Part shown: positions 1 to 9,376 of the stretch, piece by piece
Layout: each line of letters starts with the position of its first letter
Position numbering within the stretch: the stretch's first letter is position 1
Origin: Echinostoma caproni
Lineage: Eukaryota; Platyhelminthes; Trematoda; Plagiorchiida; Echinostomatidae
Assembly (NCBI GenBank): GCA_900618425.1
Contig: UZAN01047307.1
Location: forward strand, 1,227-21,302
Reading direction: 5' to 3'
Length of the DNA: 20,076 nt
Notes under the pieces: model-generated
Database searches by the model: none
What the model was told of the DNA's origin: nothing
What the model saw: only the letters and a program-made list of their open reading frames with translations
Program-made: the position numbers and the translations under genes

Positions 1-275
1 TCACCAGCAGCAGTGTCCGTCAAGGATGCCCTCTTTCGCCGTTCCTGTTCAATTTCGTCATAGACGAAATACTGGAGAGTGCACTAAGTGGACTCCAAAA
101 CGTAAATATTGAATGGGCAGCTGGAGAAAAGCTGTGCGATTTATAGTACGCCGATCACATCGTCTGTCTGTTCGAATGTATGGAGGACGCGCAAAGCGCA
201 CTTGATAGACTACCAAGTGCAGTAGCCACATTCAGTATGTGCTTCGCATCTTCAAAGTGCAAAGTGATGCTGCAG

Positions 276-565
276 GACTGGGTTTCGTCTACTCCCACTC
301 TGACACAAAATGGCCAGGAATTAGTTGTGGTAGATTACTTTCCCTACTTGGGTAGTTGCGTGACCAATGACGGTAGCGCAGCAAAAGAGATAGCCGCCCG
401 CATTTCTAAGGCTCGAGCANGACTGGGTTTCGTCTACTTCCGCTCTGAAATTAAGTCGCCGCGATTTAGTTGTGGTTGATTACTTTTTCCACTGAGGTAG
501 TTGCGTGACCAATGACGGTAGTGCAGCAAAGACGATAACCATTCGCATTTCCGAGGCTCGAGCAG
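276..565 (+). repeat. Tandem duplication of a 145-bp RT segment
   Basis: The segment starting GACTGGGTTTCGTCTAC at 276 begins again at 421, an offset of 145 bases, and the second copy runs to about 565. Both copies contain GGTAGTTGCGTGACCAATG and encode GSCVTNDGSAAK. The copies have diverged: the second has a TGA in place of the tyrosine codon of YLGSC. The junction falls exactly at the ambiguous base N420. The duplication is internal to the dead RTE-like element and adds one extra copy of the YLGS-region block. Confidence 0.8.
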
Positions 566-880
566 CATACGCAGGACTGAAACACGTTTGGCGTAGATGC
601 GGCGTTTCACTAAAGTTTTCAGTTTCAGTTTGTACAACCACTAACCACGCATATTCGTGCGTCGGTTTTGATTGCTGTCTTTTGACTGCCCATTTGGATG
701 AAGAATAGGAGAAAGGAAAGTTGAAAGTGAAGTCGAATACGAAAATGGAGAATTTCAGTGGTCTAAGGTTGCAAAGAAATTGAGAAGATGCACGAGCGTC
801 ACTGTTTATGACACCCAGCCATATCACTCAGTGTCTCTAACCATCGGTTACGATCATCCCGAGATCCCCAGCCAGGGAGC

Positions 881-1207
881 CTAACAGGGCCTATGTGACC
901 TAGTCTCCTGGTTAGGGTTTTCATCCCTCGTTTCAGGTCTTAGCTTGACCACCCTTGACTTTTTCCACTCGGTGTCTGCTTCGGCGAATATCGCTCGCCG
1001 TGGTAACTTATCTGGTGACCTGTGTAACTCATGTCCCAACCAACGTAATCTATGGAGGTCAACCACTTGCTCCAGTGGGCGACCGCGGATACCCACTCTG
1101 CGCCTAACCTCAGCACTGCTCATTCGGCTACCCCACCAGACTCGTGCAATGCTGCGTAGACAGCGGTATTCAAACACCGACATTCTGTCTTTATCCTGTT
1201 TTCTTAA
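881..1207 (-). mobile_element. Inverted RTE-like RT C-terminal fragment inside copy A
   Basis: On the minus strand this reads LRKQDKDR, then SVFEYRCLRSIARVWWGSR, SSAEVRRRVGIRGR, LHRLRWLGHEL and RLP-like KLPRRAIF: the C-terminal region of an RTE-like polyprotein. The same domain is encoded on the plus strand at 1262-1790 in a more diverged form, so this is a second copy of the family and not simply an inverted part of copy A. The reading frame of copy A breaks near 620 (VSLKFSV) and resumes near 1262 (LKVHVYC), which suggests that this fragment and its flanks (about 620-1261) were inserted into copy A. Confidence 0.75.
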
Positions 1208-1254
1208 TGGCCAAGTTAAGAAAACAGGATAAAGACAGACTGTCGGTGTTTGAA
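1169..1254. repeat. Near-perfect 39-bp palindrome (hairpin)
   Basis: The left arm, 1169-1207, and the right arm, 1216-1254, are reverse complements at 38 of 39 positions (one mismatch at the inner GACA/TTCTG step), separated by the 8-base spacer TGGCCAAG. The arms hold the same RTE coding sequence (LRKQDKDR, then SVFE) in opposite directions, so two RT fragments meet head to head here. The single mismatch contrasts with the heavy divergence of the surrounding RT copies. Confidence 0.9.
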
Positions 1255-1949
1255 CACCACCGAAGTTGAAAGTTCATGTATATTGTGCTAACGTTCGTTC
1301 AGTCCTGCTTTTTCGTTGTGAGACCTTGAATTTGCGAGTAGAAGATATCCGTCTACTGGAAGTTTTCGATTAACGGTGTTTACATAGTGTAGCCCACATT
1401 GGATGGGGCGAACGGGTTAGTAACGCGGAAGTAAACCGTCGAGTGTTTGGGAATCTATCAGGTATAAACCTGATGGCACGTTGAATTCAGATTAGTAAAC
1501 TTCGCTGGCAAGGGCACATATTGCGTATGCCCAGCTGTCGTCTGCCGCACCGCGCCTTATTCGCTGTAGCTGTAGCTGTAGAAACCGCGTGGAGGTCAAC
1601 AGATGACGTGAAGACGAGGCAGGAATGCACAGAGCCATTAGGTACAGTAGGCGTCTCTCGCATTCCAGGTTGGGGTCCAAAAGACTCCTCAACCGGTTGG
1701 TTGGAGACATTGAAGGATATGGCAGCGAACCGACAGCAGTGGCCATCTTGTTATCGTTTCTTATCAGGTCCAAATGCTTGAGTTCGATTGTGTACTCTAT
1801 GTATTGACAATAGAGGTTCACCTTCTTTCCCCTTCCTCAAAATAGGTCCAATCCCTGCCCACCTTAAATTTTACCACTAACCCATTGCGAGTTTGGCAGC
1901 AATCAGTGAAGTTCGCCTCACTGTATTTCGGTGCACGATGATGATATCA

Positions 1950-2435
1950 GTTGATTGTGGGCTACAACACGTCTCAAATAGCTTCTGCTGATGAAGCCTT
2001 TCTCACTGACTTCTCGTGGCTAAGGTGTTTTTCCACCAAAGTCTGAGGACGAGAAGCCTGATGCCGGGGCTAAAACCGAGTTGATGAATCACCTAAGGAG
2101 TTTACTGTAAGACCTGATTTTAAACCAACCAGGAAGAGACGTACGAACCAAATGCACCCACAGCTTCCCGGTCGTGCTAATGGTATGTGGCTGGATTGGG
2201 CACCTTGGGCGTTTGACGCCGTTCAATGGGTATATGATGCGATTAACTGGACATCGGCCCCCAATGGATTGCGGTTTTCACATACCGCCCCGCTATTTGC
2301 GGGTCAGGCTTTGATTGGCCGAAGGCTCTGGTCTTGAACTCCCTTAGAATATTCACCTGTTTTGGCCTGTGCAACCTAGCAGTATCCTGCCCTTGAACAG
2401 ATCATGAACCTTTTATTTTTTTATAAAGGTTCTTG
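1950..2435 (+). repeat. Interspersed repeat X, copy 1
   Basis: This stretch aligns over about 450 bases with the reverse complement of 11270-11760. Shared stretches include AAACCAACCA followed by GACGTACGAACCA, GATTGGGCACCTTG, CCAATGGATTGCGGTTTTCA, GCGGGTCAGGCTTTG, ATTCACCTG followed by TTGGCCTG, and TTTTTTATAAAG. It starts just after the ATGATGAT tail of the RTE-like copy A and lacks the 5' end present in copy 2. No long open frame is conserved between the two copies, so it looks like a non-autonomous retroelement or an element fragment. Its family name is not known to me. Confidence 0.75.
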
Positions 2436-2439
2436 TACC

Positions 2440-3480
2440 GTTAAAGCGAGGCATCATCTGCCTTGATCGTATTACTCCGGGTCTTCTGTTGGCCACCAAG
2501 TTGGCAACGTCATCCACGACCGGATGCAGGAGCCAGAGTCCGACGCAAGAGTTTAGTTTCGGGTCTCCAGAACACGTGACGAAACCACTGAAGGTCCGGG
2601 TGTTATCGCATTTGGGAATACTTGTCGATGTTTGTCCGTTGCCGCCAAACCACTGGATGCACGATCTCTTCAACCTACTTTCGAGATAAGACGTAATCTC
2701 AGTGGTTGAAGACATCGAGCTTCGCTGTTTGTACCAATATCGGGCATGTTTCAGACCGTAAGTAGAGATAGGGCGTTTGGTCTGATTGCAGATCCAAGAT
2801 ACTTAGAAACTCATATTGATTCGATGGACTCCTTGTTGATTGAGATGAGTTGTACCGCGGCAGTAGCTTCTGTCATAAACGTCTGTGTTTTCGACGTGTT
2901 GATCTCTAGCCCAGTAGTCTAAGCGAGCTGGTTGTTGTGACTGACGGCAGTCTGGAGGTTATCCACGGTATCCTCAAGTACGGTAACATCTTCTACAAGC
3001 TTGAGGTTCGCTATCCATATATCTTGGCTAAATTGCACTCCTGGAAAAACGAGCGATTTTGCAGTATCCAATCTATCATTTTTTTTATCACACATCTAAG
3101 TGTGATGAACAGCAGACGGGGCGAACCCCATAGTCACGAGGACCTGCTGTTCAGTGATGAAAACCGATAACCTAAGCCCCGGACTTGAAGTGGCGAACCA
3201 CATAAGGNGTGAAAAAAAAACATCTACGATAAGAAACAATTTTATCTGCCCCAACCTAATGTAAACTCATCTGATTCTTCTCTTTAGGATTGGACGAATA
3301 TCTGGGTCCCTAATTAGTCTAACTTGAAAAGCCTGATTAAATTCTCGGGCAACACATCAGACCGCATCATGCACCATAGGGATTCTTTGTTGACAGAGTC
3401 AAATGCAGTGCGCTAATGTCTCCCGTGGCAATCGTTTGATTTGCCGCTTCCCTATTCTGTGATATTTAACAGTCGTGAAA
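2440..3480 (-). mobile_element. RTE-like reverse transcriptase remnant (copy B)
   Basis: Reading the minus strand from 3480 downward gives, with stops and frameshifts, FDSVNKESLWCMMRSD near 3410-3370 (the RT domain with the first catalytic Asp, FDSVDRESLW-like in relatives). After an interruption by a SINE piece come VEDVTVLEDTVDNLQTAV, TTGLEINTSKTQTF, SIESI-VSKYLGSAIRPN and, near 2720-2440, a C-terminal segment. The order is that of one RTE-like RT, so this is a single decayed copy. No YADD is visible in the palm; the block before LEDTVDN is degenerate. It differs from copy A in sequence and is probably a different RTE subfamily. Confidence 0.7.
3105..3222 (-). mobile_element. SINE fragment inserted in RTE-like copy B
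   Basis: Bases 3118-3210 match the reverse complement of 19985-20076 closely: shared pieces include ACGAGGAC, CAGTG, AACCGNTAACCTA, GGACTTGNAGT and GCGAACCAC, in the same order. On the minus strand this is therefore the body of the SINE whose tRNA-like head is at 19862. An A-run of nine bases lies at the high-coordinate side (3212-3222). A short perfect hairpin, ATCACAC / GTGTGAT, sits next to it at about 3088-3107. The fragment separates two blocks of the RTE-like copy B and is younger than that element. Base 3208 is N. Confidence 0.65.
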
Positions 3481-3622
3481 CGCATGATTTAGAATATTAT
3501 TATTATATTATTATATGTATTGCATTGTTAGCTAAATGATCTTGAGGTATTCCTATTGGGGCATTTTGGGGGAATTTCAAACCATTTTTACGCATAAACG
3601 TATGATACGTCTCACTTCCCAG

Positions 3623-3904
3623 TTTGCAGTTCACCAATCATCCGCGATCTGTGCCTCCCTACTGTGCGAGAAACCGTACCTGTGGGATGTCGATCGCCCG
3701 AATCTGATTGGACGAAGCCCTGTACATTTGGCTCAGCTACGTGGTTATGCTCCAGTTTGGTATCCGTTGGCCACGCATTCCAACGCACCACCGCTGACAG
3801 AGTCGGATCAAACAAATCAACCTCAGAAATTCCTCACACGCACAGTTACAGCTCTGCTGATACAACCACAACTGTTTATTCGTAAACCATTCCAATGGTC
3901 TGAG
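3623..3904 (+). CDS. Gene A exon with ankyrin repeat (first visible exon)
   Basis: A 282-base phase 0/0 exon, 94 codons. It follows CACTTCCCAG and ends SE before the donor GTGAGT. The product starts FAVHQSSAICASLL, and residues about 29-41 read IGRSPVHLAQLRG, an ankyrin signature of the G-R-T-P-L-H-L-A type followed by a helix. A second hydrophobic helix-like stretch (TVTALLIQPQLF) follows after a polar linker. The minus-strand open frame over the same bases has no recognisable content. A second AG seven bases downstream (3629) could serve as acceptor but would shift the frame. The flanking frame upstream of the acceptor has no protein-like features. The ankyrin assignment rests on one clear repeat. 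Confidence 0.75.
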
Positions 3905-5483
3905 GTGAGTTTATGCATTGGGTTGAGCTGCAATCAATTCAGGAACATTATCCAGACCACGCGAAGATAACCGAAATCGTTTCACAGTCACTTTATTCTT
4001 TTATAATTTGTCTGATACATCATACGGTTATTTTACATATTTTCTGTGGTCTTGTATCAATGTTCGGTGTACGGTGTTATAAGATGGCACCGATTTCAAT
4101 AACAGATTTTCAAAGTGTAACTAATAAAAGTGACGGTTATAATCATTGCTTCGGATTGAGGGTGACACAAAGTTTTGCACCTGCTAACCCTATCTCCATT
4201 CCCCCGCCGTCGTTCTTTGCTCGCAAAGCCTCGTGTCGAGCCGAGGGATATCCTGTCACACATCTCTGTTCACTCCGCTGCACTGCGCTGCGAGAGCTTG
4301 AGTACGTTCACATTGCATTTGGTTTCGCGAGCAGGATAGTCCCTCGTTCCCCACCTACTCTTCTTACCTTGCACGTGTGAACACCGAGGACAGTGTTCTT
4401 CGTGGGAAGGGTCAGAGTAACGCTCGGCAACTACGCCATTAAAATTTTATCGTGAGTGCTTTGTGGTTCATGACGTCTTATTTGCTTTGCCTTGGAGGTT
4501 TATCTTTAACCCCGACCCACGAAAGACCTGTCTGTCATTGTTTCCTCACCACCGAGCCGCGTTTTGATGAATTTGCAGTGTTCATTAAAGAGCGGACTTA
4601 TATTCTGTTAAATAAACAAAGGTCCTTTTACTTCCCTTTTTCTACTTATTGAATATACAAATGTACAGTCAACATTCAAGAAGGGGAGCCACGGCCATAC
4701 AAAGGCTGTCTGGGAAGACGGGTGGCGGTGGAACAGTTGTGTGACTTGTGACAGTGGAATCGTATGTTCATGGCCACGAATCTATGCACCTCACATACTC
4801 CGAAACAATTCGCAGAATAATTTAAAGTGATACACTGGTGAGAGATGCTGGCCCAGTAAACTAGACCGGTTTAACTGACCTGTCTTTTGGATGCATTTGA
4901 AATAGGAACCCTTTCGCCGCCACCCAACTGTAGCGATGAGTACCTTCACTGTTGTCCGGCTTACCATTACGTTATCATTATTCTATCGTTACCTTGGGTA
5001 GTTCGCCACCTTAAGTCATAGAGCTTAGGTTGCCATTTATCATTAACAGTACTCCTAACTACTACCTCTTCCACTGTTAATGGAACAGTTTTCCAACCAT
5101 GGCACCCAATAAGAAAAGACCTCATTTTCCGTCAAACACACAAATATTCCCGCTGCTTGTACGAATCAGTTTCTGTTTAATCCTTGATTCCAACACAGCC
5201 AGCGTGTTTAGACCGTTGATATTCCATATTCATTAATTATTCATTATTTTTACTTTCGCCCATTGACCAAGCTGGATAACTTGCTTGCAACTGCTCCTCC
5301 TCATCACCATCATCAAGAGAAACAATATCCGCAGTGTTAAAATCAAAAAGGTAATTCAGCTTCATTTGAAGCAACCCCCTCGTCTGATTCGTATTTCCTC
5401 CGTTCGAATGGATTTTATTGATTTCTTTTGTCTCATTCCCGTTCTGTGCTGGTGGTAATCAACATTCATTTCTTTCTATCCAG
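3905..5483 (+). other. Intron 1 of gene A
   Basis: 1579 bases between GTGAGT (3905) and the pyrimidine-rich acceptor TTTCTTTCTATCCAG (ending 5483). The first 480 bases are open in another frame but show no domain, and I treat that as chance. A more GC-rich stretch at about 4190-4400 and the sequence around 4680-4950 have the look of old interspersed repeats, but I found no second copy in the window. No RNA gene or recognised element. Confidence 0.6.
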
Positions 5484-5955
5484 ATTTTCGTTTCGTCGAA
5501 TCCTCCTGCTTTGAATGTCGCAGTCGGCTTGTGCGATTCACACGGTGAATACGATGAACAACTGAGTCTGAGTAATTTACAACTTCTGTGCGAGCTCATG
5601 GCTGCCACCCCAAAAGTCTGGTGCACGTCATTGCCGTTCACAAGCGGTAGTTTTCATCCAACTCGAATTTTGGAGTCTCCTACCAACGTCCACCCACTCG
5701 ATTGTACCAACTATCCAAAATGTCTGTTGGAATTTGGTCAGGAAACAGAGATCGACCAATTGATTGATGCATGGGCTTACCATCGTATGCAGTCTTATCC
5801 AGATGATGCGGATAATGATGATGCGAACAATGATGATGCGCCTATCGGTATTCCACCAGCATCGAATGCTAATCAAACAGAACGAGTACACAGGCCGTTT
5901 ACACTGCTCGAATGGTGCCGTATGCGTATTCGTCAGTTGGCCACGCAGAAGTTGG
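5484..5955 (+). CDS. Gene A exon: ankyrin-like segment, DCTNYPKC block and first half of the SOCS box
   Basis: 472 bases, entering in phase 0 (ATT TTC GTT) and leaving in phase 1 (TTG G, then GTAAGT). A degenerate ankyrin pair of helices (LSNLQLLCELMAATP) is followed by DCTNYPKC (5700-5723), a linker, and an acidic D/N-rich insert at 5799-5842. The BC-box half of a SOCS box comes last: TLLEWCRMRI (5901-5930) matches the consensus T/S/P-L-x3-C-x3-A/I/L/V that binds Elongin C. Gene B has an exon in the same arrangement, with matching start and end phases and a shared helix motif (LALLFELLLSESP), which supports both models. The acidic insert is absent from gene B. Confidence 0.82.
5799..5842 (+). 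repeat. In-exon 15-bp minisatellite coding an acidic tract
   Basis: Within the SOCS-box exon of gene A, the units GATAATGATGATGCG and AACAATGATGATGCG repeat in frame after GATGATGCG, encoding DDA-DNDDA-NNDDA. The unit length is a multiple of three, so copy-number change would keep the frame. Gene B lacks it. Confidence 0.7.
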
Positions 5956-6109
5956 GTAAGTTGTGAAAAAATATCAAACATTTTTTTCTCCTGCCCTTGT
6001 ATCAAAAGTTTTACTCATTAAATTACCGAATTCAAGCCTGCTAAGTCTCTAACGATCGTTGCATAACAGGTTTGGATAGTAATACAAACAAAACTATCCA
6101 CATTCACGT

Positions 6110-7330
6110 CCACTCATGAGTGCTAAGGAATCAGAGGTTTCAATGTTCTGTCGAGCCTTGACTCAATCGGTGAAGTTCACCTCACTGTTTTCCTCTACAT
6201 GGAGATAATGATAATGATGATAGTGAATCGATGGTTAGCGTACAAACAACTGGAGATTAGAGAGAGTTCCAGGTAGTGGTGCATAAGCTGACATTGGAAG
6301 ATCAACGCCGGCTCTCTGTCCGATACTTCTGGAGCACCATGTGTCCCCTTCACTGTTTGACAGACGGTAGTTAAATAGTGTTCGATATACGAGACGAATT
6401 GAGTACACTATTGGTGTGAGAAACCCAAGCTCAGGAATTGCTTATTGCAAGGATGACATGAGTAGAGAGTAAGTGGAGTTAGCTTACTTTGACGAGACTT
6501 GATTCATTTGGGGGAACAGCAAGCTTCCTAAGCCTGAAAGCATAAAAAGAGAGTTTACGAACCTTGTAAACGTTCTCTACACATAAGGTCCAAGGGAGGT
6601 TGTGGGATAGAACGACTCCGAGGTATTTAACAGAGTCAGCTTGGGGAATGTTGTGACTGTTAACTACTAGATCCGGTAAATCATTAAAGGTATTTTGATA
6701 GCGGGAGCCGGATTTAAGGCTGAAGGGAACATCGACACATTTGGAAACGTTAAGCAAGATTGATCGGGGTAAAGATCCACTAAAACCGTCGTTCAGACTG
6801 CTTTGAAGTTGGTGGAAAGAAGCATCAGTATTGGAGGGGCACCCAATCACCACATCGTCCGCATGCTTATAGGCAACAAAGTTGGTAGGTGGTTCATGTA
6901 CAGAAAAAAAGAGAACGGAGACAAAATGGCGCTCTGGAAGATATCAGAGTTAACATAAGAAGACAGCGATGTTTTACCATTGTATGAGGTAAATTACATC
7001 CTGAAAGAGAAGTAGTTGACAAGAACGTTTAACACGTCGGATCCTAAGCCGCAGCCAGCAACACGTTGAGTGAGGATGCGACGGTCAATTGAACGTTGAC
7101 GTAGTCAAGAGAAATAAGGTGAACAGTTCCAGCACTCTTATCAAGAACTGAGGCCACAGATTGGACAACATACGCCACAGCGTCAACAGTCGAAAGGGAT
7201 TTCTTATAAGCAAACTGAAGAGGATCAAAAACATCAGAGAGGGTAGTCAAACGGTTCAGCAGCACTCTTTCAAGGACTTTCAACAGGGCTCAGTTACATG
7301 CAATATTTTGAAGAACAGCACAAGAAAAAC
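6110..7330 (-). mobile_element. CR1-like non-LTR retrotransposon RT pseudogene in intron 2
   Basis: Reading the minus strand downward from about 7297: LKVLERVLLNRL, DPLQFAYKKSLSTVDAV, SLDYVNVQLTV (where active copies have DxSxAFD/NTV), then FTSYNGKTSLSSYVNS, KHADDVVIGCPSNTD at about 6870 (palm motif [FY]ADD read as HADD), LLNVSKCVDVPF, KYLGVVLSHNLPW and YAFRLRKLAVPP to 6479. Several frameshifts separate the blocks. The C-terminal end continues weakly to 6110, where it resembles the WNSLPPQVV block of the copy at 10560, with a plus-strand RTE tail inserted at 6150-6222. Block order and the LQFAY, ADD and YLGV motifs are those of CR1/L2-type elements. Confidence 0.8.
6150..6222 (+). repeat. RTE-like 3' tail piece
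   Basis: CGGTGAAGTTCACCTCACTG followed by AATGATAATGATGATAG matches the end of the RTE-like 3' UTR at 1908-1945 (CAGTGAAGTTCGCCTCACTG, then CGATGATGAT). The simple-repeat tail is typical of RTE 3' ends. The piece interrupts the CR1-like C-terminal sequence, and the two CR1-like flanks rejoin in comparison with the copy at 10530-10600. Confidence 0.6.
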
Positions 7331-8214
7331 AACAAGTGTCTCAGCAAACCACAATGTCGGTCCTGGGCTATTCACTACGAGTTACGTTTCTGGTTGACGA
7401 GGAAAATCGCCGAGCAACCGAAGACAGTGTTATTGAAAATTGGGGGATGTCTCAGTAAAATTATGCAGCTGACGTACTGTGGAGTTTGTAAGGCGGTCGT
7501 ACCACTTTCTCATAAACATATATCAGGAGCGTAAGTGGTTGATTTGTTTTTACTCTGATGGAATGCACCCTCACGACCACATTTTGGAGGTGTATGAATA
7601 GGCGGGGTGAACTGTTGATCCAAAAAGGCCTAGTTTAGTGTAGAGGTTTATTTTTCTGCGAAACCGTAGGGGTTAGCGAAGTTATCGGAATGCTCTCCTT
7701 GTTTATTCTCCATCATACTTGCTTGGTAAATTTAGGGTACTTTCAGTGAATTTGGCGTGTTCGGGGACGTTGGATAGAACTCAAAACGCCAGCCTTGACT
7801 TGGCATTCCACAAGGCCTGAATACTTCTCATAAAATGGCAGTTTCCGGCAGTAATCTTCCGAGTAGTACTCAGTCATCGATATTGCTTTAGCAACTAACT
7901 TATTACAGTTCACACTGGTTATCGACCGTTCAAGTAGTGCATGTATCCACTGTTTTTCTTATATAGATTTGAGTGTCGTTTCAAAGCCGGTCTCATTCCG
8001 GTAGACTATGCTCGATGTTTTTTCCATCTCTGCCGGAATGTTTTTCAGTACTTGAAAAATGTGCCTGAAAAAATGCGGTAGATTTCAAAGACGGCAGGTT
8101 TCATAAACCGTGGTGGTGTGATGTGGGAAATCTCGTCGCACACAGAAACAAGAAAATATGAAAGGAAAAAATAGAAGGCAGTTTTTCACCCTTTTTCGTT
8201 AACAGTGTGGATTC

Positions 8215-8305
8215 ATCGACCCACTGTAGAACCAAACCCGGGACCTCGCTTGCATAAGTAGTAACCCGCATGTGCACTGTGCCGCTGATCGGGCCGTTTC
8301 TCATT
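8215..8305 (-). mobile_element. Doubtful tRNA-like SINE head
   Basis: On the minus strand CAGCGGCACAGTGCACATGC is followed about 30 bases later by GGTCCCGGGTTTGGTTCTAC, which is loosely like an A box and a B box. The match is weak, no second copy was found in the window, and no hammerhead core follows. Confidence 0.25.
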
Positions 8306-8454
8306 TCGTTTACACGCGATGCAATGTGACTTATATTTGCAAGTTCGTTACGACATTACAAACCATCTTGTTTAACATTTCTTTAAATTATTGTTGTCAC
8401 TTCTTAAGAGACCAGAATGTCTGAAAAAGTGTGTACGCACAGTTGAACTTTTCA

Positions 8455-8590
8455 CTCTGTGTTGGCCTTCTTCCCCCTCCTCAAAACAGATATAATCCCT
8501 GAGCGCGTTACGCATTTTCACTTCCTGTGTATGTATTGCGTGTTTGGTAGCGATCAGAAAAGTTCGGTTCACTGTACAATGATGATTGAT
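8455..8590 (+). repeat. Solo RTE-like 3' UTR/tail
   Basis: This stretch aligns with 1815-1945, the 3' UTR of RTE-like copy A. Shared pieces are CTTCTTCCCC / CTTTCCCCTTCCTCAAAA, AATCCCTG, TTGCG-GTTTGG, AGCGATCAG/AGCAATCAG, AAGTTCGG/AAGTTCGC and a final ATGATGATT. It is a severely 5'-truncated insertion, consisting only of the element's 3' end, as RTE insertions often are. Confidence 0.75.
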
Positions 8591-9376
8591 TTAAATAACA
8601 AAGCAAAGTTAAAGTTGTTTGGATAAACCATTTTACGAATCCTTGTGAATTTCGTCTTTGGGTGGTTGGATTTGGATGCGATCGAGCTTCCGAAAGATGC
8701 TTTAATATCTCCTTTAAATAATCCATTTTGTACTAGAAAAGTAATGCTAATAGAGATTGCACGATGTATTTCCGGAATCATTTTTGCTGCATCTACGCAG
8801 GTGCTTACTATGGGATAAATCAGTTACATTAAGATACCTTGGAGGGTCTACTGAGTCATAAAAGAGAAGAGGGTACCGTGTGACATCACCAGGTTTGATC
8901 CAAGGTGAGGAAAGCATCGATTGATCTCCATCGCCCCCGCAAGGCGTAGTACCCATGGGCTTCTGACAAAATAGATAATTCTGATTAATTTACCACTAAT
9001 GACCTCTTGGCTTATTACTGACAGATGCCCTATGAACGATAATAATGCATTAACGTTTTGTACACGATTTGTGTTCAGCTGGGAATTCGGACTGTTCATT
9101 GTTGTGTCCTCCTCCTGAACCCCTCTTTCGTGATTTACTCGGTGGCTCTCTGCCGATACAGATTACTCCGCACCCACATTCGGTGCTTGGATTTTGGATA
9201 GAATCAGATGGGATGGTTACACCGATTAAATGTTTGGATCACAAATTTTTCACTTTCATTAACTTGGCAACCCTATTGGTTAACCTGATGAAACTATACA
9301 TCCTTTGCGTGCTGTTAATCTCGCATTTGTTTAAACCTGACCCAATAAGTGCCCCCTTTTCCTCTTAATCGTTCAG

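Larger units (their letters stand above)
1..1945 (+). mobile_element. RTE-like non-LTR retrotransposon remnant (copy A), interrupted
   Basis: Degenerate reverse transcriptase. From base 9 the frame gives SSVRQGCPLSPFLFNFVIDE, the conserved RT QGCPLSP block. A TAG at 144-146 breaks the frame directly before YADH at 147-158, where an active enzyme has YADD. YLGSC and the ARISKARA-type region follow, to about 620. The frame resumes near 1262 (VRSVLL, LRVEDIR, VFD-RCL, HIGWGERVSNAEV) and runs to a C-terminal block at 1640-1780 (IPGWGPKDSSTGWLETL) that ends in a stop. A 3' UTR follows to an ATGATGAT tail near 1945. The 5' end lies outside the window. Stops, the lost catalytic Asp and the insertion show it is dead. 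Assignment to the RTE clade rests on motif resemblance to fluke RTE elements and is inferred. Confidence 0.8.
5956..9376 (+). other. Intron 2 of gene A, filled with retroelement fragments
   Basis: 3421 bases between GTAAGT (5956) and the acceptor CTCTTAATCGTTCAG (ending 9376). The phase-1 junction G+TG gives a valine codon and lies inside the SOCS box. The intron holds a CR1-like RT pseudogene on the minus strand (about 6110-7330), an RTE 3'-tail piece (6150-6222), another RTE tail (8455-8590) and a doubtful tRNA-like stretch near 8220-8300. I see nothing recognisable in 7400-8100 or 8600-9370. Confidence 0.7.

Noticed and set aside
1980..2010. CTGATGA hammerhead-like core
   Set aside because: No GAAA segment or stem II pairing follows, and the second copy of repeat X has a different sequence at this point.
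3913..4380. 155-codon open frame on the plus strand just after gene A's first visible exon
   Set aside because: It overlaps the donor site, is in a different frame from the exon, shows no domain, and the intron model on either side is well supported.
5628..6005. 125-codon minus-strand open frame over the gene A SOCS exon
   Set aside because: Antisense shadow of a supported coding exon; no domain.
9069..9368. Open frame considered as an extra exon of gene A between 5955 and 9377
   Set aside because: The phase-1 junction 5955/9377 already joins the two halves of the SOCS box directly, as in gene B, and no phase-compatible splice pair was found here.
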